From Proteles cristata cristata (taxonomy: Eukaryota > Chordata > Mammalia > Carnivora > Hyaenidae): 64,000 nucleotides of DNA. Every line of letters begins with the position of its first letter. The first letter of the stretch is position 1. The stretch lies in assembly GCA_017311185.1 (NCBI GenBank), contig JAESUZ010001712.1, forward strand, positions 1,984,001-2,048,000. Direction: 5' to 3'. A program made the position numbers and the translations under genes. This document shows positions 11,766 through 23,300 of this stretch, one piece after another. The notes under the pieces were generated by a model. The model was not told the origin of the DNA, searched no databases, and saw only the letters and a list, made by a program, of their open reading frames with translations.

Positions 11766-11990
11766 GGGGCACCTGGGTGGCTCAGTTGGTTAAGTGTCCA
11801 ACTTTGGCTCAGGTCATGATCTTATGGGTTCATGGGTTCGAGCCCCCCGTTGGGCTCTGTGCTGACAGCTAGCTCAGAGCCTGGAGCCTGCTTCGGAACT
11901 TTGTCTCCCTCTCTCTCTGCCCCTCCCCTGCTCTCTCTCTTTCTCTCTCTCTCAGAAATAAATAAAACATTAAAAAAATAAAAAATAAAA
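11766..11990 (+). mobile_element. Felid SINE, full length
   Basis: Head, 'catgggttcgagccccccgt' B box, the 'gctgacagctagctcagagc' middle, long CT tract and A-rich tail are all present. Confidence 0.93.
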
Positions 11991-11999
11991 ACTCTTTTG

Positions 12000-12670
12000 T
12001 CCTCCTGTTTGTAAACCTCCTAATCGGAAGGGGGAGAAAATTCTTTTAAAGAGAAGAGGAGCACTAAGGACTCAGTCTTTTGCAGATGTAGGGGTAAGGC
12101 ACTACCTTCCTTTCCCCCAAGCTCCCATTGGAGCACAGGTGTGTGTTGCATGCTTTCTCAGATGTTTTGTGTTGGTTTGTCTGGCATGCTCTTCATGCTG
12201 TAAGGACAGGGAATCCAGCCTAAAGAGGGCTTTGAGGACTGCAATAAGATGGAGCACTGACCCTGTGGTTTCAGGGCATCCCAGAGCACTGTCGGTGTCT
12301 TCTCACACGATGGACCATCTGAGAGAGTGGGGAGATACCTTAATATCTGAAGTATGTCTGGCAGAGTGAGTCAGAGTTCATCACGTGAAAAGGTGGAAGA
12401 AGGGCACGCTAAACAATGGAATAGCATGTGCAAAGCTCAGCACTGAAGGTGTGTTTGGAAAACAGCAAGAAGCAGATGAAGCTAAAATAATTCTAGTAGA
12501 CAGCATGGCAGCATGAAGGATGGAAAAAGTAGAGATGGATTGGTGACAGGAGAGCCAGGAAGGATTCTGTCTTGGTAAATAGGTAAGAGTGAATGGCGGC
12601 TCAGACTGAGGGAGTGAGAATAAAGACCAGAAGTTGAATTTAAAAAACAAAGCGAAAAAACACCTTTGAG
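12000..12670. other. Intergenic stretch with possible old repeat
   Basis: The words 'aatagcatgtgcaaagctca' near 12420 look like an ancient interspersed repeat, but I cannot name it. No gene is supported. Confidence 0.3.
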
Positions 12671-12842
12671 TGGTGCCTGGGTGGCTCAGTCAATTAAGAG
12701 TCTGACCTTGGTTTTGGCTCAGGTCCTGGTCTCATGATTCATGGGTTTGGGCCCCAACTTCAGGCTCTGCACTGAGAACATGGAACATGCTTGGGATTCT
12801 CTCTCCCTCTCTCCCTCCCACTCCCTCTCAAAAATAAATAAC
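12671..12842 (+). mobile_element. Felid SINE (first of a head-to-tail pair)
   Basis: Head 'tggtgcctgggtggctcagt', B-box region 'catgggtttgggccccaact', CT tract and a short 'aaaaataaataa' tail. The next SINE starts three bases later. Confidence 0.88.
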
Positions 12843-12844
12843 AG

Positions 12845-13040
12845 TGGGGCGTCTGGGTGGCTCAGTCAGTTAACCATCTGACTTAGGCTCAGGTCGTGAT
12901 CTCAGTTCATGGGTTTGAGCCCTATGTTGGGCTTTGTGCTGACAGTTCAGAACCTGGAGCCTGCTTCATATTCTGTGTCTCCCTCTCTCTCTGCCCCTCT
13001 CTGCTTGCTCTCTCTCTCAAAAATAAACATTAAAAAAATT
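12845..13040 (+). mobile_element. Felid SINE (second of a head-to-tail pair)
   Basis: Head 'tggggcgtctgggtggctca', B box 'catgggtttgagccctatgt', CT tract and 'aaaaataaacatt' tail. It follows the preceding SINE almost directly. Confidence 0.9.
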
Positions 13041-14600
13041 TTTAACAATAATTAAGAAAGAAAAAACCTTCGGAGGTAGCATAAGCAGTATTTGACAATG
13101 TATTAGTTATTGCAAGGAGATCATGGAGTGAATGCAACCCAGAGTTTAGGATATTTTTGAGGAGATGATGATCCATTAAATGAGATGGCAATACAGATAG
13201 TAAATCAGGGTTGTTCAGAGAAAAGGGTAGTAACCTGGAACTGATGGAAAAAGCTAGGAGAAACACCAAACCCAAGCCTATGGAGAAATGGAAGTGAAGA
13301 GGATGAGACTTTTAGCTTTTATCTGTAATACTTCATTCTTCCTATTTTCAAAAGTAAATTGAAGCAATTGTAAATATATGGGATGGTGCACACAGGTACT
13401 TATATTAGTTTTTGTAATTTATAATTTCTCCAAAATTAGTGCTTGGAGTTCTGCTTTGTTTTGTTTTGTCATCTGTAAAAGAAATTAAATAACGTGTCAA
13501 GAATTTGAAGTACCTACTGTATGCTTGGCACTCTTCCAGGCATTTGGGATATTTGCCTGTTTCTACTGGTCTTTTGCTTTCAAAAATTACCAGGGCTGGA
13601 TTTCAGAAATGGCTTCTAGCTTCAGGTTGGCCAGGGGTAAATGGTTTTTCCTCCCTGGGTCTCTTTCAGCTCTTAAACCCTTTGGTTTAACACTGTTCTT
13701 TTAATACTGCATTCCTTGTTCTCACAGAGGTGGGCACCACGATGCAGGCCGTTGGCCTAAACAACACCATACAGGGAGTGTAGAGGAAGGGCTGAACTGC
13801 TAAGAACGTTTTCCAAACGGTCCTTTACATCTCTGCTTCCCATCCCACCTGAGCCCAGAATAACAGATTTTCCTCATGGGATTTCAAATTTGCTAGGGAA
13901 TCTTGATACTTTTCTTGGTAATCGGTATTTATGTCCTAATTCCAGCATAATTTTTGCAGCATCATTAGCACGATGATCAAGAAAGGATCCTTGAACCGTT
14001 TTACAGTACAACTTACTAACTCTATTTAGAAGCATGAGGGCAGGATTTGGGCAGAAAGAGCTTCACTTTTGCTGTATGAAGCTGATGGTTATATGCTTAG
14101 TACTGGAGGTGGAGAAGGGGATGTACAGGGAGTAGTACGTCATAAATGTCTTCTTTGAACTTCTACTCATAGAACTACTTTCATTAAGATTTCTCTGCTG
14201 CTATCAGTCAGCCAGGTTAACCATGGGTGAGAGGTACAGGCAGTCATGAGACCGTTTATGTAGGGTGTAGCAACCAGAATGTAGCAACCAGTATACATTT
14301 CACTCTTATCACAACTATACAGGCTATAGTCAGTCTTTTGGGCTAAATGTAAACATTTTTCTGCTTCTGTCCTTCATCATAATCAACAGTGGTAACTTCT
14401 GAACATTCAGTACCAGCTATTCTAGGTTTTGTGGAGACAAGAGTTCAAAACAAAACAAAACAAAACTTTCTACCTTCATGCTGTTTACATTGCAGTGAAG
14501 GAAGATAGATTAAAAAAAAAAAGCAGAGGACAACGTAGTACAATGCACTATGTCTCAGGGCAAGGCAGGAGTGGGCAGTCAAGTATTAATCCTTAGATTC
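13041..14600. other. Intergenic stretch before the MALSU1 promoter
   Basis: A MIR-like piece ('tgaagtacctactgtatgct') lies at about 13505-13560. The rest is mixed sequence with no supported gene. An imperfect AAAAC repeat sits near 14447-14466 and a poly(A) run near 14511-14522. Confidence 0.4.
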
Positions 14601-14708
14601 CTACAACCCCTCATCCCAAACAAATCCTTCCGGGTCACACGCGTCCCAGTTGGGATCCAGACTCCGCCCACGGACCCCGCCTTTGGGCCCTGGCCCCGCC
14701 CACTCTCC

Positions 14709-14716
14709 TTACGTCA
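14709..14716 (+). promoter_or_regulatory. MALSU1: CRE-like site TTACGTCA
   Basis: Seven of eight bases match the cAMP-response element palindrome. It stands about 100 bases before the start codon, next to two CCAAT boxes, a common housekeeping promoter arrangement. Confidence 0.55.
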
Positions 14717-14735
14717 ATTTTCCAGGCCTTGGCGC

Positions 14736-14750
14736 ATTGGCCTGGCCAAT
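14736..14750. promoter_or_regulatory. MALSU1: Paired CCAAT boxes, opposite orientation
   Basis: ATTGG at 14736-14740 (CCAAT on the other strand) and CCAAT at 14746-14750 are five bases apart. They are likely NF-Y sites. Confidence 0.55.
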
Positions 14751-14817
14751 CCAAAGCCGAAGAACCTACTCGGGCTCCATTAAGACCCGCCCCGTGAATC
14801 GCCGTTCGGGGACAGCC

Positions 14818-15073
14818 ATGGGCCCTGGCAGTCGTGTGGCGCGGCGACTCGGGTCGCTGCTACGGTGCAGGGCCCTTTCCCAAGGAGCTGGGCCCCCGGA
14901 GGGCGCGGGGCCCCGGCTTGGGCTGCTGGCCGCGGGGTGGCTTAAGGCGGGACCGGCGCTTGGCCGGGCCTGTCTCTCTCTCGACCACGCTCGCGGCCTG
15001 CACGGCCGACCCGGCCTGGAGGAGCGGGTTCAGGGGGCAGCCGGTGAGGGGCACCCGGAGTCAGGCACAGCAG
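14818..15073 (+). CDS. MALSU1: MALSU1 coding exon 1
   Basis: Encodes residues 1-85 plus one base of codon 86. It covers the mitochondrial targeting region and a poorly conserved linker ([19 protein letters not shown]). The donor is GCAG|GTACGA. The exon lies wholly in the CpG island and is far more GC-rich than exons 2-4. Confidence 0.95.
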
Positions 15074-17336
15074 GTACGAGCTTGGAGGAGGGCGGCGGCT
15101 ACCCCTCCGGGCAGCCGGGAGCCGGGTCCCGGCGAGGAGGCTTTGGGTTCCTCCGTTTATGCATTTCTCTTGGAGTCACCAAACTCCTACAGCTCTAGAG
15201 CTGGAAGGGATTTCACAGATGTTGGCGCCAACTTTGTGTTTAACACGCCGGGAGATGAACTGACGTCTCCAAAACCCCAGGCGTCAGAATGGCCGCACTG
15301 TACCCGTGCATCACAACCTCACCGTCCTCAGCTCCCTTCACACTCTTCCTAGGGTTCCCGAGAATTGGATTTGGCGAAAATGTTAGGGCGTGAGGAGTTT
15401 GAGGAAGAGCTAGGGACTGGATCTAAGAGGTGCCTAAGAATCGCTAATAGGAGACGCGGCCAATTGAAGCCCTCTTATTGCAAGATTTTAGGGATTTGAG
15501 TGGTTATAAGTCGAACACATCTGTGAAAAGTTAGGGTGTGAGAGGGAGAGGTCTTAGTGGACTGAGACACTGGATTCCTGGGAATCAGTTTTAGAATGTA
15601 AGAGAAAGCTATAAATTTACAAGTTCTAATACTCCGAGGTAAAGAACAGAATATGCACATCTCTACAGAAAAAAAGTTAAGTCTGCACAGATAACAGTTG
15701 CTACATAACCCAAATGTCCTTATAAGAAAAACTTGAGGATTCAAAATGAAAATCACCGTTAAAGTTTTAGCTCTCATTGGTTGGCTTGGGGCTGGTGCAT
15801 TAATTCTATGAGGGCTAATTTTCTTCATCTCTCAAGAGAAGGTTGTGGTCCGGGTACTACCTAAGAGCTACAATTGTAGCTCTGTGTGTGTTTGAGGTGT
15901 ACTGCTCATTTCCTCAAGTATTAGTGAACAGAAAATCATTTGTTGCAGATGTATGGTTTTATTGCAAATGGCAACGGCAAAGGATGTATGATGGCCCTGT
16001 GTCACCTGAGGACTCTTCCCGGGAAGTTGAGCAGTGCTGTGTGAAACAACAGGTTTAATTTCCAGGGGGTCTGGGCCTGCTGTTGTTCAAAACACTTTAG
16101 ATCTAAACATCCCCATGGAGGAGCGGTTTCATTGTTAACGGCTGCATCTCTGTGCATACGGTGTCTTCTCCTTGGCCACCTGACACGAGCTAATCTTTGT
16201 GCATTTCAGATCACACTGGTCCCAAGTTTGACATCGATATGCTGGTTTCACTTCTGAGGCAAGAAAATGCAAGAGACATTTGCGTCATCAAGGTTCCTCC
16301 AGAACTGAAATATACGGATTACTTTGTGATTGGTAGTGGAACTTCCACCCGACACTTACATGCCATGGCCTACTACATTGTGAAAATGGTAGGATGCTTT
16401 CTTTCCTCTTTGGAATCATTAACTTAGCAGAAGAGTGCATTATGTTGAGGAGCAACACTTTAAGAAGTAAAGCTGTGTGAGGTTTATGTAAGAAGCCCCA
16501 GTTCTCAGAATGTCCATGTGCGTTTTATGTTTGTTGATAGTGAACGTTAATGGGGACAGAAGGGTCAGGATATTTCTAATTCTCGTCTCTTGTCATAAAT
16601 AAATGATGAATGAATAAAAAAATATAAAGAAGTACATAAAAATGGAAATAAAAATAAATACTTTGAGGCAGGCTAGAAGACAGTATAACCCAAGGGGGAT
16701 TTCTAGAGCAGCACTGTCCATTGTGCTAGCCACAAGGCACGTGTGGCTAATTAGAATTTACAATTAAAAATTCAGTTCATCGGTTGTATTAGCCATATAT
16801 CAGGTGTGCAGTGGCCACTTGTGGCTAATGGCTACCACATCGTACAGCGCAACTATAAAATGTTTCGGTAGGGGCGCCTGGGTGGCCTAGTCGGTTAAGC
16901 GTCTGACTTTCGCTTAGGTCATGATCTCGCGGTTCGTGGGTTTGGGCCCCGCGTCGGGCTCTGTGCTGACTGGCAGCTCAGAGCCTGGAGCCTGTTTCAG
17001 TCTGTGACTCCCTCTCTCTCTGACCCTCCCCTGCTCATGCTGTCTCTCTCTCTCTCTCTCTCCTAGAAATAAATAAAAACATTTAAAAAAATTAAAAAAA
17101 AAAAAATAAAATGTTTCAGTAACTGCAGAAAAGCTCTGTTGGACCATGCCGGCCTATAGTTTAATGCAAATGTTTGAATGTGTCCATCGTTTGCAAGTAT
17201 TGTGCTGGGTACTGGGAAGATAAAAAGATCTAGTCTTTACCCAACAAACTCACAGGCCTAGTTGAGGAAGGGGAATGCACTTATTATTGATTGATTGATT
17301 CAGAGAGAGCACAGTAGGGGAGGGTCAGAGAGACAC

Positions 17337-17370
<34 letters not shown>

Positions 17371-20300
17371 TCCCAAGCAGGCTCTGCGCAACCAGTGTGC
17401 AGAGCCCGACACAGGGCCCGAACTCACAAAACCGTGAGATCATGACCTGAGCCAAAATCAAGAGTTGGATGCTTAACTGACTGAATCACCCAGGTGCCCC
17501 AGGCAGTTCATTTTCTAGCTGGACTGAATAGGAATCAGAAATGCGGAAGAAAATATACTTGGAGGCCTTTAGCCAGTTCTGATAACTCTCTACAAGGAGA
17601 ACATAACCTCTCTGACCTTGTTGGCAATCAGTCATAGAAAGGACAGTTAAGACCAAAACAATAGCTAGGTTGGCCTAGCGACGGGGGACAAGACGGGGGA
17701 CTGGAAACCGAACCCGGGTGCACTATGGCAAAGCAGAGGAAGATTCCAGTGGAGGAGTAGTTGGAGAGATGGAAAGAGAACCAAGATGGCATGGAGAAGA
17801 GTTATAAGACAGTCCCAGGGTCTCTGTCACGTGTAATAGTGGGACCGAGTAAGATGAAGACTTAGAAGTGACCACTGGACATAGAAATATAAGAAGAATG
17901 AGAGGTTTGGGGCGCCTGGCTGGCTCAGTCGGTTAAGTGTCCGACTTCGGCTCAGGTCATGATCTCACGGTTCGTGGGTTCGAGCCCTGCGTCGGGCTCT
18001 GTGCTGACAGCTAGCTCAGAGCCTGGAGCCTGCTTCTGATTCTGTGTCTCTCTCTCTGACCCTCCCCTGCTCACGCTGCTTGTCTCTTTCTCAGAAATAA
18101 ATAAAGCATTAAAAAAAAAAAAGAATGAGAGGTTTTACGTTTTAACCATCTTTTAAGTGTGAAGTGGCATTAGTTCCATTCACCTCATGGTGCATTACCG
18201 CCATCCATCTCCAGAATGTTTTTCATCTGGCAGAACGGAGGTTTTGTACTCATGAAACCGTGATTTCCCACTCTCTCCCTACCCTGGCAGCCACCATTCT
18301 GCTTTCTGTCTCCATGAAGTCAGCTACTCTAAGTCCCTCACGTGAGTGGAATCATATCCTATTTGTCCTTTTAGGACTGGCTTATTTCACTTAGCATGTT
18401 TTCAGGGTTCATCTTTTGACATGTCTCAGAATTTCTTCTACTTAAGGCTTTTTATCTTATTGTGTGTATATCACATTTTATCTATTCATCCATCGAGTTT
18501 CATTTGGGTTGCTTCCACCTTTTGGAGACTGAATAATGCTGCTATAAACAGGAGTATAGTAATGTCTGTTCATGTCTCTGCTTTTAATATCAGAAGTAGA
18601 ATAACTGGATCATGGTTATTCTGCTTTTAATTTTTTGAGGAACCACCATGATCTTTTCCGTCGTGGCCGTACCACTTTACACTCCCACCAACAGTGCATG
18701 AGGGTTCCATTTTCTCCATATCTTTGCCAATTTATTTCTAGGAGAGAGAGAGAGACAGCGTGAACAGGGGAGGGTCAGAGAGAGAGGGAGTCACAGACTG
18801 AAACAGGCTCCAGGCTCCGAGCCGGCAGTCAGCACAGAGCCCGACGCGGGGCTCGAACCCACGAACCGCGAAATCATGACCTAAGCGAAAGTCGGACGCT
18901 TAACCGACTAAGCCACCCAGGCGCCCCTCTTTGCCAATACTTCTTATTTTCTGGGTTGTCGATCGTAGTAAAACTAATGGGTGAGAAGTGGCAGCTCACT
19001 GCAATTTTGCTGTGCCCTTCCTCAACAGTTAGTGATGTTGAGATCCTCTCATATGTTATGGGCCATCTGTATATTTTTGGGAAAATGCCTAATCAAGTCT
19101 TTTGCCTTTGTTTTAATCAGGTTAGGTGTTTGTTGTTTTTGTTGTGAGTTGTAGTTCTATATATATTCTGTATATTAATCTCCAAATAAATATGCGATGT
19201 GCAAATATTTTCTCTCATTCTGTAGGTTGTCTTGTTACTGTCGATAGTGTCCTTTGATGCACACAAGTTTTTAATTTTGATAAGATGCAGTTTATCTGTT
19301 TTTGTGCCTGTGCCTTTGGTGTCCTATCCAAGAAATAATTACCAAACTCAGTGTCATATGTCATGAAGCCTTTCCACTGTTTATGAAGTCTTTCCTATAT
19401 TTAAGCCTTAAATATAGGTCATATATTTAAATCTTAGATCCATTTTGAGTTAGTTTTTGTAGATGGTGTAAAATAAGGGTCCAACTTTGTTCTCTTGCAT
19501 ATAGATATCTCGTTTTCCCAGCACCATTTGTTGAAAAGACTGCTCTTTTCCCATTGAATGGACTTGGCACCCTTGTTGAAAGTCATTTGACTGTATGGGC
19601 TCTTTCTTTCATTCCTTAAGTCTGCCTTGCTCACTGTTTTGATTACTGTAGCTTTGTAGTTAGTTTTGAAATCAGTAAGTTGAGCGCTCCAACTGTGTTC
19701 TTCCTTTTCAAGATTGTTTTTTGCTCTTTGGGGTCCTTTTAGATTACATATAAATTTTAGGATGGAATTTTCTACCTCTCCCCCCTCCCCCCTCAAAAAA
19801 AAAATCATTGGGATTTTGATAGGGATTGCATCGAATCTGTAGATAGATTTGGGTAGTACCGATATCTTAACGATATTTAAATTTTCCAGTCCATGAATGC
19901 AGACACCAGTCTATTTGTTGGTGTCTTTAATTTCTTCAGCAGTATCTTGTATTTTTCAGGGTATAAGTCTTCTGTCTCCATGGTTAAGTTCATTTCTAAG
20001 TATTGTATTCTTTGTGATTTTATTGTAAATGGAATTGTTTTTTTAATTTCCTTTTCACGTTGTTCATTAGTGTATAGAAACACAGCTGATTTTGACATGT
20101 TAGTTTTGTGTACTACAACTTTGCTGAATTCATTTATTCTAACAGGGTGTTTTTTGTGTGTGTGTGGAACCATTGGGTTTTATACATTTAAGTCATGTTG
20201 TCCGTACACTGTGACAGTTTTATTATTTCCTTTCCAATTTGGTACCTCCCCACCCCCACCTTCCTTGATCCAATTTATCCGGCCAGAACTGCCTTGAATA

Positions 20301-23300
20301 GAAGTGGCCAAAGTGGGCATTCTTAGCACATTCCGCATCTTAGGGGACAAACTTTCAGTCTTTCACCATTGAGTAGGATAACAGCTTGAGCTTTTCATAC
20401 ATGGCCTTTATTATCTTGAGGTAGTTTCTTTGTATTGGTGTTGAATTTTGTCAAATGCTTTTCTGCATAATTTTGAGATGATCCTGTGTCTTTTTTCATT
20501 TTGTTAATGTAGTCTATTATATTGATTGATTTTCATGTGGAACCATCCTTACATTCCAGGAATAAGGCTCACTCAGTCATGGTGTATAATTCTTCAATAT
20601 GCTGTTGAAATTTGACTTGCTAATATTTCATTGAGGATTTTTGCATCAGTATTCATCAAGGATAATGGTCTCATAGTTTGTAGTGTCTTTAGCCTTGGTT
20701 TCAAGGTAATGGTAGTTAAGAAGTATTCCCACTTCAGTATTTTGGAAGAGTTTGAGAATGTGTATTAGCTTTTGTTTACATATTTGGTAGAATTCACCAG
20801 TGAAACAGTCTGGTCCAGGGCTTTTCTTTGTTGGGAGATTTTTTTCCCTCTTTGTCCCCCCCACCTCCCCCTTTTTAAAAAAATTGAGATAATATGTTTG
20901 GAGGTTTTCACTTACCGATCCAATCTCAGTCAGTCTTAGTTCTGTTTTTAAGAATTTTTCCATTTTGTCTGGATTATCTAATTTGCTAGTATATACTATC
21001 TAATTTGCTAGTATACACTTGTTCATAGTACTCAAAACCCCCTTTACTTCTTAGTAATGTCCCCTTGCTTGTTTCTGATTTTAGGTATTTGGGTCTTCTG
21101 TTCTTTGTCTAGCTTAAGATATGTTAATTTTGTCTTTTTTAAGGCCCAAATGTTGATTTCATGAATTTTTGTCAATTTTAGTTTTCTCTTACCATTGTTT
21201 CCTTCTGTCTGCTAGCTTCAAGTTTAATTTGTTCTTCATTTCCTAGTTCTTTAAGGTGTAAATTTAGGTTTGGGATTTGGGAACTTTTTTTTTCATGAAA
21301 GGATTTAGCTATAAATTTCCCTCTTAACACTGCGTTCACCACATCCACATTGTTTTGATATGTTTTTTTTTTTTTAAGAAAATTTAAAATTTTTAATGTT
21401 TTTTATTTATTTGAGAGAGAGAGACAGAGTGAGCAGGGGAGGGTAAGAGAGAGAGGGATACAGAATCTGAAACAAGGCTCCAGGCTCTGAGCTGTCATCG
21501 CAGAGCCCGATGTGGGGCTCAAACCCACAAACTGCGAGATCATGACCTAAGCCAAAGTTGAATGCTTAACTGACTAAGCCACCCAGGTGCCCCAGTTTTG
21601 ATGTGTTTTTAATCTCATTTGTCTCAAGAGCTTTTCTGATTTCCCTTGTGATTTTTTTTTTTTTGTGGCTTTTCTAGTTTTCCTTCTGTTGATCTCTAGT
21701 TTCATTTCATTGTGATCAGAAAATATACTTTGTGATTTCAGTCTCCTTAATTTATCGAGACTTGTTTGGTGGCTTGACACAAGATCTGACCTGGAGAATG
21801 TTACATTACACGTGCACTTTAGAAAAATGTGTATTCTGCCGTTGTTGGGTGGAATGGTGTTTAATGTTAGGTCCAAATAGTTTCTAGTGTTAAGTCATCT
21901 ATTTCTTTATTGATCTTTTCTGTTTTTTTAATCTACTGTTGAAAATGGAGTATTACGTCTGTATTATTGTGTTGTCATCTGTTTCTCCCTTCAGTTTTTT
22001 CCATGTTTGTTTGCTGTTTAGGAATTCTGATTTTTTTTTAATGTTTTATTTATTTCTGAGAGAGAGAGAGACAGAGAGAGAGCAGGGGAGGGCCAGAGAG
22101 AGAGGGAGACACAGAATCCAAAGACCGGCTCCAGGCTCTGAGCTAGCTGTCAGCACAGAGCCTGACGAGGGGCTCGAGCCCACAAACCATGAGATCGTGA
22201 CCTGAGCTGAAGTTGGACACTTAACCAACTGAGCCACCCAGGTGCCCCAGGACTTCTGATTTTTGGTGTATGTTTGTAATTGTTACATTTTCTAGGTTAT
22301 TTCACCCTTTATCATCATATAATATCCTTGTCTCGTAATATTTTTTGACTTAAGTATATTTTATGTGATATTAGTATTCTGTTGTTTTAGACCAGTCATA
22401 AGACCTAGTTGGAAGAGAGACATGGGATGGTAAAACCCAATTAACATTGTCATGAAGGTGGTTGATACAGGTGAGGACCAGATGTTGAGTGAGCTTGGGC
22501 CTCTCTGCCTCAGAGATGAGGCATCACCTTGGATGAATCTGATGGGTTTCAGAAGGGTTTGGGCAGGATTCAGAGGTATAAGAGGTAGGTAGGATTTAAG
22601 GGGAGAAAGTTTCCCCAAGTTATTTCTTATCGGGTACACTTAAGAGGAATGAGTTAGTTCTCAAATTCAAGAAAATTATGCCAATAGACCATCTTCCGTG
22701 AGAACAGTGAGAACCGAGACTTGCTCCGTCCTCCCTCTTTAATATATAACTTTTTTTTTTCCCCCAGTACAAATACCTGAAATGTAAGAGCGAGCCTCAT
22801 GTTAAGATTGAAGGGAAGGATGCTGATGACTGGCTGTGTGTGGACTTTGGTAAGTTATTTTGACATATTCTGTAGATAAATATTTGGTTTTGTCCTAATC
22901 TGGAACTCTTTTCGCTTGGCAAAAAGATACCAAATTGCTTTTTTCATGTGAAAATTCTGAAATTTGTTTTTAGTAAACTTCAATTATAAGCCAGGTGGTC
23001 TTATTCACATGTGAAATTCTCACGTAGTGTGACTGCATATAACTAGTCATGCAGGTCAGAAAGATGGTGAACAGAGTAGATAACACGGTAGAAAGGGAAG
23101 AAATGGCTTAGTGGTGGTAGAAAGCTTGGGGGGTACGTAGAAAGCTTGGCCTAGGACTCCGATGAGGTGAAGTTAAAGGGCATTCCGGGAACAGAGGACT
23201 GGAACTTTGAAAAGATCTAACAAATCTGGGTATTAACATATACATAGTTTCAAAGTATTTCCTCCTAAGATACTTAATTACAAAGGAAAAAACAGTCAAG

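Larger units (their letters stand above)
14630..15140. promoter_or_regulatory. MALSU1: CpG-rich promoter of MALSU1
   Basis: Base composition changes sharply from AT-rich to CG-rich with many CpG pairs, covering the first exon and about 190 bases before it. GC boxes lie at 14664-14669, 14694-14701 and 14786-14793. A CRE-like TTACGTCA is at 14709-14716, an inverted CCAAT box at 14736-14740 and a direct one at 14746-14750. No TATA box is seen at the usual distance. The arrangement fits a housekeeping promoter with start sites between about 14760 and 14817, but the exact start site is inferred. Confidence 0.85.
18136..22386 (-). mobile_element. Antisense L1 (about 4.2 kb span), broken
   Basis: Read on the minus strand, this is an L1 from the endonuclease region of ORF2 through the reverse transcriptase region to the 3'UTR. 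Frames near 21574-21876 and 20646-20963 resemble decayed endonuclease and reverse transcriptase pieces ('[15 protein letters not shown]'). The 3'UTR-like end lies at 18136-18700. Three SINEs interrupt it (18731, 21367, 22035). Stops and frameshifts are frequent, so it is inactive. It lies opposite to MALSU1 transcription. Confidence 0.88.
16389..22767 (+). other. MALSU1: MALSU1 intron 2
   Basis: A 6.4 kb GT-AG intron. About two thirds is an antisense L1, with six felid SINEs in and around it. The remaining unique-looking parts are 16389-16700, 17510-17890 and 22390-22745. Confidence 0.9.

Noticed and set aside
1..14600. Search for the 3' end of GPNMB, the expected upstream neighbour
   Set aside because: No exon-like coding text was found. 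In human the gap between GPNMB and MALSU1 is larger than the 14 kb available here.
14650..14817. In-frame open extension upstream of the MALSU1 start, with another ATG at 14650
   Set aside because: The CRE-like and CCAAT promoter elements lie inside this stretch, so it is probably not transcribed as mRNA. The family N-terminus MGPG starts at 14818 with a good Kozak context. GC-rich DNA has few stops by chance.
14860..15054. Minus-strand open frame across MALSU1 exon 1
   Set aside because: It is explained by CG-rich composition on the complementary strand; no promoter or splice context.
14834..15352. 172-codon frame overlapping MALSU1 exon 1 in another frame
   Set aside because: It is a shadow of the GC-rich first exon, runs through the exon 1 donor and has no family resemblance.
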